Shown here piece by piece: positions 10,315 to 19,453 of a DNA stretch of 64,000 nt; positions within the stretch are counted from its first letter, which is position 1, and the number at the start of each line of letters is the position of its first letter. The DNA comes from Pyropia yezoensis (Eukaryota; Rhodophyta; Bangiophyceae; Bangiales; Bangiaceae), in the NCBI GenBank assembly GCA_009829735.1, contig CM020619.1:14003777-14067776 (forward strand). The letters are read 5' to 3'. Position numbers and translations under genes: made by a program. Below the pieces are notes generated by a model that was not told where the DNA came from, did no database searches, and was given only the letters and a program-made list of their open reading frames with translations.

Positions 10315-13300
10315 ATGGAGGACGAGGCGAGGAGCTCCAAGTTTGGCTACGACCTGTTGGACGGCAACTACCGCGGCTGGTCTAACTACGCCGAGGCGTA
10401 CCTGCAGGACAACGGCACCTGGGACGCGATCGAGACGCCGTGCCCTGTTGTCACCCCCCTGGCGGCGGCCACGACGCCGCCCGAGGGGGAGCCGGCGGGG
10501 ACGGCGGCCGTCCACGCCGCCGCCCAGAAGCAGGCCCTGGAGCTGCACGAGAAGCAGCTCAAGGAGGTCAAGGTCTGGAAGCGCAAGAACGTGCGGGCCT
10601 TGGCGCAGATCAAGATGGCGGTCAAGCCACACCTCATGAACATGATCGCCGGCTGCAAGACGGCGGCAGAGGCGTGGGAGTGCCTCCGCGTCCTCTTCGA
10701 CGATGAGACGGCCACGCGTCGGGGGGAGCTGGAGGAGGCGTTGGCGACGCTGCGCAAGCAGCCCAACGAGACGATCATCGAGTACGTCGGGCGGACCAAG
10801 GGGATCCGCGACGACCTGGCGACCGCGGGCGTGACCAAGGATGAGCACAGCCTGTGCCTGGACATCCTCCGCGGCCTGCCTACGTCCTTCAAGACCATCC
10901 GCACGGTTTTGCGGAACTCTGGCAAGTTGCTCACCTTGCCCACCATCACCAACAGGCTGATGGAGACGGAGACGGAGCTGCGTGCAGAGTCGGATGACGA
11001 CGTGCCGCAGGCGGTGCAGGCCTACCTGGCGGCGATGGCGCTCAAGAAGGATGAGAAGAAAGGGCGCCCGGACAAGAAGATGGTGTGCTTCTACTGCAAG
11101 AAGCCAGGCCACAAAATCGCCGACTGTAACAAGCGGCGGGCCGCGGACGAGAAGCGCGGCCGAGGTGGCAAGAACCCCCAGGACGGGGACAGGGGGGGCG
11201 ACGGAGGCGGCAAGAGGATGGCCTACTGTGCCACTGTCGGCGAGGGCGTCGCGTCGCCCGTCGCCAATGCCTCGCGCGCAGACAAGTGGGTGGTCGACTC
11301 GGGTGCGACCCACCACCTTGCTACAGGCAAGGGGTTGTTCCTGGCCAAGGCGGCCAAGACCAACGACGAGGTGACGTTGGCGTCGGGAGACACCCTGGCG
11401 ACCACCGGCCTCGGCGAGGCGGTCCTCGTGGCTGGCAGCGGCGACAACCTGTCGACCATCACGCTCAAGAACACCTACCGCGTCCCGGGTCTGCGGGAGA
11501 ATCTGATGTCGGTGGGGCTGGTAGACAAGGCCGGCGGGGCGGTGCTGTTTGCCGAGGGGCACTGCTACATCTTTGACGCGGCCAAGACGGTCGTTTCCCG
11601 CGACGTGGTGTCCAAGGCGGACGCCATCGGTAAACTGGAGGGGAACGGGCAGTACATGCTGGGTGGGACGCCAACGGCTAAGATGGCGATGATGGTCTCC
11701 GCACCCATGCCCGGCACGGCCTATGTCTGGCACCGTCGGTTCTTCCACCTCGGCTACACCAACCTGCGGCGCGTGGCCAAGATGGTCATCGGCCTGCCCG
11801 AGAAGGACGTGGAGCCTGAGCCGGTGGCAGGTGCCATCTGCCGGCCCTGCGTCGAGGGCAAAACGGTCAAGGCCCCCTTCCCCACGTCTGACTCCAAGAC
11901 GGACGTCATGGAGCTCATCCACGTGGACATTACGGGCCCGTTCAAGAAGTCGCCGTCGGGGGCGCGCTACCTGCTGGTCCTTTACGAGGACAGCACCGGC
12001 ATGACGGTGGGTGTGCCCATCCGCGCCAAGAGTGAGGCGGGAAAGGTGATCAAGTGGCGGATCCCCGAGATGGAGCGCCGCTGCGGCAAGAAGCTGAAGC
12101 GGATCCGCTTTGACGGTGCCAAGGAGTTCGCGACGGCCAAGCTGCGGAGCTGGTACGCAGAGAAGGGCATTGACTACGAGGTCACCCTCCCCTACAGTCC
12201 CCAGAGCAATGGGAAGGCGGAGCGGGTCAACCGGACGATCAAGGAGCGCGTCCGCGCGGCGTTGTCCGACTCGGGCCTCGACGAGCAGTTGTGGGCCGAG
12301 GCGGCCGTGGCGGCCATCTACGTGATGAACCGGTCGCCCAAGGAGGGGAAGGACGTCACCCCCTGGGAGGCGTTCACCAGCAAGCGTCCCGATGTGTCGG
12401 GGTTCGCGGTTTGGGGCAGCCGCGCGTACGCCCTCAAGCCGCCCAAGAAGATCAAGGGCATGCAGCCGCGCACGAGTGCCGGCCGGATGGTGGGGTACAC
12501 GGCAGGCGGCAATGGCTTCCGTCTGCTGCTCGACGGCTCTAACGAGGTCGTCGAGCGCCGGGACGTGGTGGTGGATGAGGCTGAGCAGAGTACCCCCACC
12601 AAGGGCGTCCACTGGAGCCAGGCCCTGACGGACACCACCGCGGGGGATGACGGCAGCGGGCCCGTGGTTACACCAACGCATACGCCGCAGCCCACGCCAA
12701 CCCTCACTCCCTCGTCGTCTACAAGCTCAGGGGGTAGTGGGCAGGGGGCCCCCGTGACCCCGGATGTGCAAGCGGCTATCGACGCCGCAAGGCTTGTGAC
12801 GGGCCAGCTGGCCGAGGACGAGGGCGGGACCTCCTCGGAGGGGGAGGAGGACGCGGTGACCCGGTATCCGGGTCGCGCGCGCTTGCCGCCAATGCGGTTT
12901 GGGCAAGACGAGGCCGGCGCCTCGGCCAGCGCCGCGGCGGTCCAGCCGACGGAGCCCGTCAAGGAGCCGGTGATGGTGCGTGACCTACCGCCCCCGCCGA
13001 AGACGGTGGAGGAGGCCCGCAGCCGGGAGGACTGGCCTCTATGGGAGGTAGCGCTCAACGAGGAGCGGAAGTCGATGGTCGGCCACAAGGTGTGGACGAA
13101 GAAGAAGGCGCCGCGGGGCGCGCGCCGGCTGGGTACCAGGGTCATCTTCGAGTACAAGGCCGACCAGAAGGGTGTGCTGGTGCGGCGCAAGTGCCGGCTG
13201 GTGGGCAAGGGCAACCGCCAGAAGCCGGGCAAGGACTACTTGGAGTCGTGGGCCGCGATGCCCGCGGCGGCCACGACGCGGGCGTTCCTGGCGACAGCGG

Positions 13301-14529
13301 CCGTGCGTGGCTGGACGGTCCACCACCTTGACGTCAAGACGGCGTACCTCTACGCGCCGATGGACGTCGAGGTCTACATTGTCATCCCCGAGGGCTTTGA
13401 TGACGCTGGGGAGGACGCCTTGCTGGGGTTCGCCATGTACGGCACCAAGCAGGCGGGCAACCTGTGGGGCAAGCACCTGCATGGGAAGCTCACCGAGGAG
13501 GGGGGCGTGAAGTCCAAGGCGGACAAGTGCCTCTACCTCTTCACTGTCAAGGGGACGACGGTCTACGTGAACGTGCACGTGGACGACATTCTCCCAGGTG
13601 GCCCCGACCCAGACGCTGTGGCAGACGTCAAGGGCCGTATTGCACGCCACTTTGAGTGCCGGGACATGGGGGAGGTGAGCTCGTTCCTGGGGATGCAGGT
13701 CGTCTGGGACAAGGCGGCGGGGTCGGTGACACTGTCCAACCCCCGCCATACGGCAGACCTGCTCAAGGACTATGACATGGACGAGAGCAAGCCGAACTAC
13801 ACCCCCATGGCGCGCGGCGTCGTGCTGGGTGAGGGGAATGCCCTGCCTGTGGACAACCGCTTTGCCGAGTTGGTCGGGTCGCTCATGTACCTGAGCAACC
13901 AGACGCGGCCGGACCTGGCCTACGCCGTCGGCAAGCTGGCGCGCCGGATGTCAGCGCCCACCGAGGGTGACTGGCGGGCTGCCAAGGGTGTGCTGCGGTA
14001 CCTGCAGGGGACCCGTGACATGGGCATCAAGTACGGCAAGGAGGCCCCGCTCGAGGGGTGGGTGGACTCCGACTTTGCGGGAGACACCGAGAGCCGCAAG
14101 TCGACAACGGGCTTTGTGTTTACGCTGCACGGCGGCGCCATCTCGTGGCGCAGCCGCATGCAGCGGCTCGTGGCCACCTCTACGGCGACCGCCGAGTACG
14201 TGGCCGCGGCAGAGGCGACCAAGGACAGCCTCTGGCTTCGGCGCTTGGCGGGCGATCTGGGGGAGTACGCCGGGCCGGTCACCCTCAAGGAGGACAACCA
14301 GGCGTGCATCTCAATGGCGACCAACGAGGGGATGAGCTCCCGCACCAAGCACGTGGACGTCTGCTACCACTTCATCCGCGACTGCGTGGCGCAGCAGCAG
14401 GTGGCGATCGTCTACGTGCGTTCCGAGGAGCAACTGGCGGATGGCTTCACCAAGCCGCTACCTCGGGACGCGTTCAACCTCTTCCGCGAGGGGTTGGGGG
14501 TGGCGGTGGCTAGCCCCGCACGCGGGTGA
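10315..14529 (+). CDS. Copia Gag-Pol polyprotein
   Basis: A single frame of 1404 residues from ATG 10315. In order: a UBN2-type Gag (about residues 1-240); a CCHC zinc knuckle (CFYCKKPGHKIADC, about 262-275); an aspartic protease core (VVDSGATHH, about 326); a GAG-pre-integrase HH segment (about 480-530); the integrase core (DVTG-type start HVDITGPF, then the SPQSNGKAER helix); a Pro/Ser/Thr linker; a Copia reverse transcriptase (about 900-1150); and RNase H with the Copia-typical ADGFTKPLPRDAF end. Gag and Pol share one frame, so no frameshift is needed, as in many Copia elements. It looks whole. Confidence 0.93.
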   Translation: MEDEARSSKFGYDLLDGNYRGWSNYAEAYLQDNGTWDAIETPCPVVTPLAAATTPPEGEPAGTAAVHAAAQKQALELHEKQLKEVKVWKRKNVRALAQIKMAVKPHLMNMIAGCKTAAEAWECLRVLFDDETATRRGELEEALATLRKQPNETIIEYVGRTKGIRDDLATAGVTKDEHSLCLDILRGLPTSFKTIRTVLRNSGKLLTLPTITNRLMETETELRAESDDDVPQAVQAYLAAMALKKDEKKGRPDKKMVCFYCKKPGHKIADCNKRRAADEKRGRGGKNPQDGDRGGDGGGKRMAYCATVGEGVASPVANASRADKWVVDSGATHHLATGKGLFLAKAAKTNDEVTLASGDTLATTGLGEAVLVAGSGDNLSTITLKNTYRVPGLRENLMSVGLVDKAGGAVLFAEGHCYIFDAAKTVVSRDVVSKADAIGKLEGNGQYMLGGTPTAKMAMMVSAPMPGTAYVWHRRFFHLGYTNLRRVAKMVIGLPEKDVEPEPVAGAICRPCVEGKTVKAPFPTSDSKTDVMELIHVDITGPFKKSPSGARYLLVLYEDSTGMTVGVPIRAKSEAGKVIKWRIPEMERRCGKKLKRIRFDGAKEFATAKLRSWYAEKGIDYEVTLPYSPQSNGKAERVNRTIKERVRAALSDSGLDEQLWAEAAVAAIYVMNRSPKEGKDVTPWEAFTSKRPDVSGFAVWGSRAYALKPPKKIKGMQPRTSAGRMVGYTAGGNGFRLLLDGSNEVVERRDVVVDEAEQSTPTKGVHWSQALTDTTAGDDGSGPVVTPTHTPQPTPTLTPSSSTSSGGSGQGAPVTPDVQAAIDAARLVTGQLAEDEGGTSSEGEEDAVTRYPGRARLPPMRFGQDEAGASASAAAVQPTEPVKEPVMVRDLPPPPKTVEEARSREDWPLWEVALNEERKSMVGHKVWTKKKAPRGARRLGTRVIFEYKADQKGVLVRRKCRLVGKGNRQKPGKDYLESWAAMPAAATTRAFLATAAVRGWTVHHLDVKTAYLYAPMDVEVYIVIPEGFDDAGEDALLGFAMYGTKQAGNLWGKHLHGKLTEEGGVKSKADKCLYLFTVKGTTVYVNVHVDDILPGGPDPDAVADVKGRIARHFECRDMGEVSSFLGMQVVWDKAAGSVTLSNPRHTADLLKDYDMDESKPNYTPMARGVVLGEGNALPVDNRFAELVGSLMYLSNQTRPDLAYAVGKLARRMSAPTEGDWRAAKGVLRYLQGTRDMGIKYGKEAPLEGWVDSDFAGDTESRKSTTGFVFTLHGGAISWRSRMQRLVATSTATAEYVAAAEATKDSLWLRRLAGDLGEYAGPVTLKEDNQACISMATNEGMSSRTKHVDVCYHFIRDCVAQQQVAIVYVRSEEQLADGFTKPLPRDAFNLFREGLGVAVASPARG

Positions 14530-14550
14530 AGGGGCGTGGCCTCCATGGCC

Positions 14551-14559
14551 GTGGGGGAG
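14551..14559 (+). other. Copia polypurine tract
   Basis: GTGGGGGAG abuts the TG of the 3' LTR, the normal plus-strand priming site. Confidence 0.75.
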
Positions 14560-14765
14560 TGTTGTGGGGTACGGTCTGTACGGCCCTGGTGACCCCGCCG
14601 TGGGACAGCGTGTCCACGGGCAATTTGTTTAGCCCCGCGATCGGACCGATGGCGGGGAGATTTGGTCGGGATTTAGGCGAGTGAGTGTGGCCCTTTAGGG
14701 GCACGGCGAGGGACCGCTTGGTCCGAGGAAGAAAGAGGCAACGCGCCTTTGTTTGCATCGTAACA
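14560..14765 (+). repeat. Copia 3' LTR
   Basis: 206 bp, identical to the 5' LTR as read, and followed by the GCACG target duplication at 14766-14770. Confidence 0.95.
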
Positions 14766-14770
14766 GCACG

Positions 14771-16642
14771 TGCGGGTCGCGGACGAGAGGGTGGGGAATG
14801 CGGAAGAGCAGGCAAGCGGGCATGGCGTTCCACTCCGCCCCTGCCCGCGCCCCCCCCCCCCCCCCGCCACGCTCGCACACGCGCCCACCAAGGTGGCGGC
14901 CCCGCCTCAACACAGCACCCGTTCCCCCGCGTCATCTGCCAGATCGGCATCGTCTGGAGCGGTGGTGTGGCCCTTTCCGCCCCCCCTCGCTCCTCATCCG
15001 CCCCGCCCCCCGCCACTAGTGCGTTGCTCCGATGCCTCACCCCCCTCCCCCGTGATTTTGCTGCTTCCGAGGCCGCCGCTGCCGCCAACGCCGCCCCGGT
15101 CCATCGCGTCGGTGGCTACGGGGGGGGCGCCCCCCTCAACTTCCACACGCCCCCCCACCGCGGCCGCGGCCACGACCCCCACGTCGACGTCGGGCGGGGA
15201 GGTGCCGGCGGTGTCATTCCCCTTCAGCAGGGGGAAAGGGAGTGACGGGGGGACAAACGCTCCTCCCCCCCCCCCCCCCCTCACGCCTAACCGCAGTGGC
15301 ACAGCCGCGGCCCCGTCATGGGCGGCGGCTGGATGACGAGCTGTAGAGGGCGCGGCGGTGGCCGAGTTTTTCGTCGGCAGTGGTGAGGACTGTGGCGGAT
15401 GGTGGCTACGGGATGGCGGTGGCGGGGCGGAAGAGGAGGGTGGGTGGACGGCGCGGAGCTCAGCGGGTGTGGCACTTCGAGTTGCTGTTACGACGACAAA
15501 ACCAGCCAGTCGACTGCGTGTGGGACACTGTCTCGTGCAGAGAATTCCTTGTTCCGACGTGTCTGGCTGTCCCACAACTGGGGAGGGGGATGTTTGATAC
15601 TGCATCGGAAAATGCACGGCACGCACGCGCGTACCATTAGACGTGTGCATTGTTGGTATGGCAGACACTGTGGAGTCTGTTTCGTGTCCTGCGTTGGTTT
15701 GTGAACACGGATCTACATATTTCGCGATGCTGCGCGCGACAAGAGACGTGCACAGACCAACATTCGGCCCACGTTCCTTGTGCGGTCACAGGGCCAAATG
15801 TCCGCTAGAACACGCTTTTGCACGGGTTTTCCTCTGCATTATCCGAGAATCCGGTACTTGGTGATAGATCCACTGCGCGGTGGGAGTCGGGTGAGGCTGC
15901 TTTGGCGAGTGTTCTTGCTTTGGTACGGCATTGACTCCGCAATGCCCTGTACTTAATAAATTCATAAGAAAATAAGTAGGTAGGCTACTTTACACACGGC
16001 CACAGTGTGTGGCGGGGACGTCGAGCACTGCCTTGCAATGCACTCTTGCCATTGAGAGCAGCGTGCGTGGTGGTGGCAGCGATGGGCGATTAACCGTGGG
16101 GTCAACGATGCACCTCACTGGGCGCTGGCCAGAGGTCCTAGACCGGTGCGAACCTGGTCATGAGCGAACCTGGTCATGACTGACACTTGCGTCGCCAGAC
16201 CTTGACTTTGTGAGGCCCCCCTGGAGGTTGTGCGTTTCTCCTGATGAAAATACCTACCGCATGTTCTGTGCAACGTTTTAGCATCGGCAACGCAGCAATG
16301 ACTGGGTCCTCGACCTCTTGGCGCCACGCGGATCTCCAACCACGATCAGATTACATGACTGCCTCTCCAAGAGCATTTGGCATGTCAGGTGTGCCGCCCC
16401 ACTCGGCTAGTCTACTTCCTGTACTCGGGACACCTGGCCCGGATCCTGGCCAGAGCGCTGCTTCCGCAACCGGCCAAGTGACAATGCAAGGCTTTGCCCT
16501 GTCGAGAGCTGTATGTAACGCCCCCTCCCAAACTCCACCTGCTCTCAAGCGTCCCCTCTCTCAAGCGTCCCCTCTATTTCAATCCGCCGGTGCACCTGTG
16601 CGGCGGACCCCGACCGGCGGCCAAGCCGCCCGCACGGGGACC
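14771..16642. other. Gene-poor stretch right of the Copia element
   Basis: No recognisable gene. It begins with C-rich low-complexity sequence (C runs near 14851-14863 and 15266-15281). It then becomes AT-richer, with AATAAATTCATAAGAAAATAAG near 15954-15976, which could hold a poly(A) signal or promoter element. Confidence 0.35.
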
Positions 16643-16735
16643 GACGCCCCTCGCCACGGAGCACAGTGCGGGTCCCCGTCGAGCGACGCCCCTCGCCACG
16701 GAGCACAGTGCGGGTCCCCGTCGAGCGACGCCCCG
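16643..16735. repeat. 42-bp tandem repeat, about 2.2 copies
   Basis: A unit starting GACGCCCCTCGCCACGGAGC repeats with period 42 at 16643 and 16685, and a partial third copy starts at 16727. It lies just upstream of the lipase-like gene. Confidence 0.85.
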
Positions 16736-16791
16736 CCCCCTGAGATGAGAGCCGCCATCACTGGGGAGCACCGTGTCGTCTGCCGCGGCAG

Positions 16792-18693
16792 ATGGCAGAG
16801 TCGGAAACCGCTGCCGCCGGCCATGGCGCACTCATGCTGCTCGCCTCTCCGGTCCACTCCATGCCGGCAGCCACAGACGAGCAGGGCGCCCCTGCCAGTA
16901 GTGGCGTCGTTGTTCATCGTGCGGGAGCTTCCAAGCAGCACGACACAACCTTTTGTGACCCCCCGGCGGCGGTGCCTCACCACCCCCGTTATGGGATTGC
17001 CTTTCCCACTTGGCTTCTCCCCCTGTGGACGCGCTTCCAGAGGGCCATGCCGGACGGCACTGCCGACGCCGGGGAGGGGCCGTCTGCCAAAGAGTTGAAT
17101 CAGCTGCATGGCGCCAACCCCAACTTATCCGCCATGCTGGTGGCCGAGCTGCGCCTCTGGCGGAAGCTGACTGACAACCCGGGCCTGACAAACGAGCAGC
17201 GGGACCATAAGCTCAAGCGGCTGTGTGTCGAGGCCACCCACAGGGAGGTGGGGCGGGTTGAGCCCGTCTCGGCGTGGCTTACGTCCACACAAGGGGGGCC
17301 CGCGGATCCCTTGTTGGGGGTGGTCCTCTCCCTGCCACCCCCGCCACCGGCGGGTGTCCCCGAGGCCGAGTACCTGTACGCCTTTGCCGCTGCCGCGGCA
17401 CCACATGCCGGGTCGCGGCTATCACAGCCGTGGCTGTCGGCTCACATTGGGCGTGCCGTGGCCAACGGCGCACGGGTGTATGACAGCCCATCCAGCAGCT
17501 CCTACTGCCTGTCGTCTGCCCTCGTCCAGTGGGGCTCCACCCTCTACGTCGGCGTTGCGGGCCGTCAATGGGACTCGTGGGGCTCCCTCTTGACTTTTTT
17601 TTCCTCCTCGCTGCAGAGCGTGGACACCCAGACGCTGCTGGGCGGGACGCCCACCGTGCGAGCGGGCCTCCCCCAAAGCGTCGCCGTCAATGCCGATGCG
17701 TGGGCGGCGTGCCAAGAGCTGCAAGGCGTCCTTGTCGCAGTGACAAGGGCGCTTACCCCACAGCAAGCGGACGACCAGGCCGGAGACGACGCGCAAGCCG
17801 GCGACGGCCCCACCACCTCACGAGTGGCGCAAGCCGGCGGCCGCCCCACCGCGTCACGGGTCGTCTTTTGTGGGCACGGCGCCGCTGCGGCGGTGGCCAC
17901 CCTGCTTGCATTGCAATACCCGCAGCACGTGGCGGGTGACGCCGCCCTCCCGGCGGGCCCCCCCTCTGTGGCAACATTTGGGTGCCCGCTGATGGGCGAC
18001 GCGGCGCTCGCAACGGTCCTCCGCTCCCAGCTGCCCGCCACCACCCGGTGGTTCGTGGACCACGACCCCGTGGCGGGCCTCCCCCGCTGGTCCGCCGTCG
18101 GCCTCCGATTCTCCCGCGCCGCCCGGGACGTTGCGCCGGCGGACTGCCGCGCGCACCGGGTGCTCTCCCCCGACGGGGAGGCCCGGCCGGGCGCGGCGGG
18201 CGCGCCGCGGGTGGCGTCGCTGGCGGTGGCGGGGGTGGGCTACCACACCCACCACCGCCTCGAGGCCTACGCACTGTGCCTGACCCGCCGGTGGGCGGTG
18301 CGGGGGGTGAGCAGCGGCCGCCCGCCGCGGCACGGGGGGCCTGGCCGGCCGGGGGGGCGCCGCCGCTGGTGGCACTGCCTCATCGCGCCGCCCCCGCCGG
18401 TGGTCCATTGGCCCGCCGTCGTGGGGGAGGGGGGGGGCATCCCACACGACCGTGCACCAGAGGGGCGGGCCAACGTCAGGGGGGGGCTGGACGAGCTCCC
18501 GTCGACTGTTGATGGGCACGGGGGGCTCCGCACCAGCGCCCTGCGGCCATCCTCCGGTTCCTTTTCCTCCCCGCGGCAGCCCTCCCGCCGTCCTTTTCCG
18601 GTTGCACCGACGTCGGGGGAGGGGGGCAGGAAGTACTCCCTGCCCAGCGGCGTTGCGCCAAGGGCACAGTCCGCGCCCGTGCGCAACACATGA
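16792..18693 (+). CDS. Class-3-lipase-fold protein, probable pseudoenzyme, 633 aa
   Basis: The middle of this protein follows the Lipase_3 pattern. In order: a core strand LYVGVAGRQWDSW (residues 251-263) in the place of the oxyanion strand; VVFCGHGAAAAVATLLAL (357-374) as the nucleophile elbow and helix; SVATFGCPLMGDAALA (392-407) matching the family's TFG-P-VGD strand; FVDHDPVAGLP (421-431) with the catalytic Asp position; and HHRLEAY (487-493) with the His-x4-Tyr end. The nucleophile elbow should read G-x-S-x-G; here Gly363 replaces the serine, so hydrolysis by the usual mechanism is not expected. The insertion between 324 and 355 contains an Ala/Gly/Asp repeat. The C-terminal 130 residues are low complexity. 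The start ATG follows a short GC-rich leader; no clear signal peptide is seen. Confidence 0.65.
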   Translation: MAESETAAAGHGALMLLASPVHSMPAATDEQGAPASSGVVVHRAGASKQHDTTFCDPPAAVPHHPRYGIAFPTWLLPLWTRFQRAMPDGTADAGEGPSAKELNQLHGANPNLSAMLVAELRLWRKLTDNPGLTNEQRDHKLKRLCVEATHREVGRVEPVSAWLTSTQGGPADPLLGVVLSLPPPPPAGVPEAEYLYAFAAAAAPHAGSRLSQPWLSAHIGRAVANGARVYDSPSSSSYCLSSALVQWGSTLYVGVAGRQWDSWGSLLTFFSSSLQSVDTQTLLGGTPTVRAGLPQSVAVNADAWAACQELQGVLVAVTRALTPQQADDQAGDDAQAGDGPTTSRVAQAGGRPTASRVVFCGHGAAAAVATLLALQYPQHVAGDAALPAGPPSVATFGCPLMGDAALATVLRSQLPATTRWFVDHDPVAGLPRWSAVGLRFSRAARDVAPADCRAHRVLSPDGEARPGAAGAPRVASLAVAGVGYHTHHRLEAYALCLTRRWAVRGVSSGRPPRHGGPGRPGGRRRWWHCLIAPPPPVVHWPAVVGEGGGIPHDRAPEGRANVRGGLDELPSTVDGHGGLRTSALRPSSGSFSSPRQPSRRPFPVAPTSGEGGRKYSLPSGVAPRAQSAPVRNT

Positions 18694-19453
18694 CTATGAC
18701 TGTTTGCGTGGACCTTGGGGATTTTTGTTTCCTTTCTGGGGGCCGTGAGAGCTACGTGGCTGCGTGTGTATGGCGTCTGTTTTCCGTTGTTTGGGTTTCT
18801 TGGCAGACGCGGGGCTACCCTGGCATGAGACCATGATGTCACCGCCGACCACATCACTACATGGTCATGTATGACGTCAATAGTTTTTTCTCTTCTCTTT
18901 CGTCTTAAGCACTGCCCAGTCAGCGCCTGCCGTCGCCTCCGCCGTCGGCACAGTTCGCGTGGTAGATGCTGCTACTGACACTCAGGGGAGAAGGACCCTG
19001 TAGGTAGCATTCATACACCCGTCCACAAGCCAGTGGCCCACGTGCCGTGAAGGACATGCCTGTTGCCACTGCTGGGGGGGGGGAGGGGAGCATGTGCGCA
19101 GAGGCGCGTGCCACGTTCTCCCGGCGAATGCTGCGCGTCAGGAGCGTGAGGAGCAGTGACGAGGGGCCCACACGCCGCGTCTCCGATCCCCCGCGAACGA
19201 GGTTACGTGGAGAGAACGACAAAGAACGAGGGAGGAGGACGGCACAAGGACGCAGTCGCACGGGGCTGACGACGTGGCGACCAGACCCCCCCCACAGGTC
19301 AATATAATATAGTACACGCAAACCGGCAGAGGGGCAGACAAGATGGCCAGCACCTGGCCGTTCCCGTTCCCCCCGCCTTGCGCTTCAGCCCACCTCCCCC
19401 CCTCCACTTTGCGCGACCTTTGCATTGGGCACGGGCGGCGGCCCGCGCGCCGG
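18694..19453. other. Convergent intergenic region
   Basis: Separates the 3' ends of the lipase-like gene (+) and the NT-C2 gene (-). It is AT-richer than average, with T-rich stretches near 18720-18740 and 18880-18900, and ATATAATATAG near 19303. No gene seen. Confidence 0.4.

Larger units (their letters stand above)
9945..14765 (+). mobile_element. Copia-type LTR retrotransposon, looks whole
   Basis: A complete-looking Ty1/Copia element of 4821 bp: two 206-bp LTRs (9945-10150 and 14560-14765), a tRNA-type primer-binding site, one long polyprotein frame, and a polypurine tract before the 3' LTR. The two LTRs are identical as read base by base. The flanks carry a perfect 5-bp duplication GCACG (9940-9944 and 14766-14770). 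Domain order is Gag, zinc knuckle, protease, integrase, reverse transcriptase, RNase H, with integrase before RT as in Copia. No breaks were seen. Identical LTRs mean a very recent insertion. Confidence 0.95.

Noticed and set aside
10309-12681. 790-codon open frame on the minus strand of the Copia element
   Set aside because: It mirrors the polyprotein codons and has the Arg/His/Leu-rich composition of a shadow frame; the sense strand has all the known domains.
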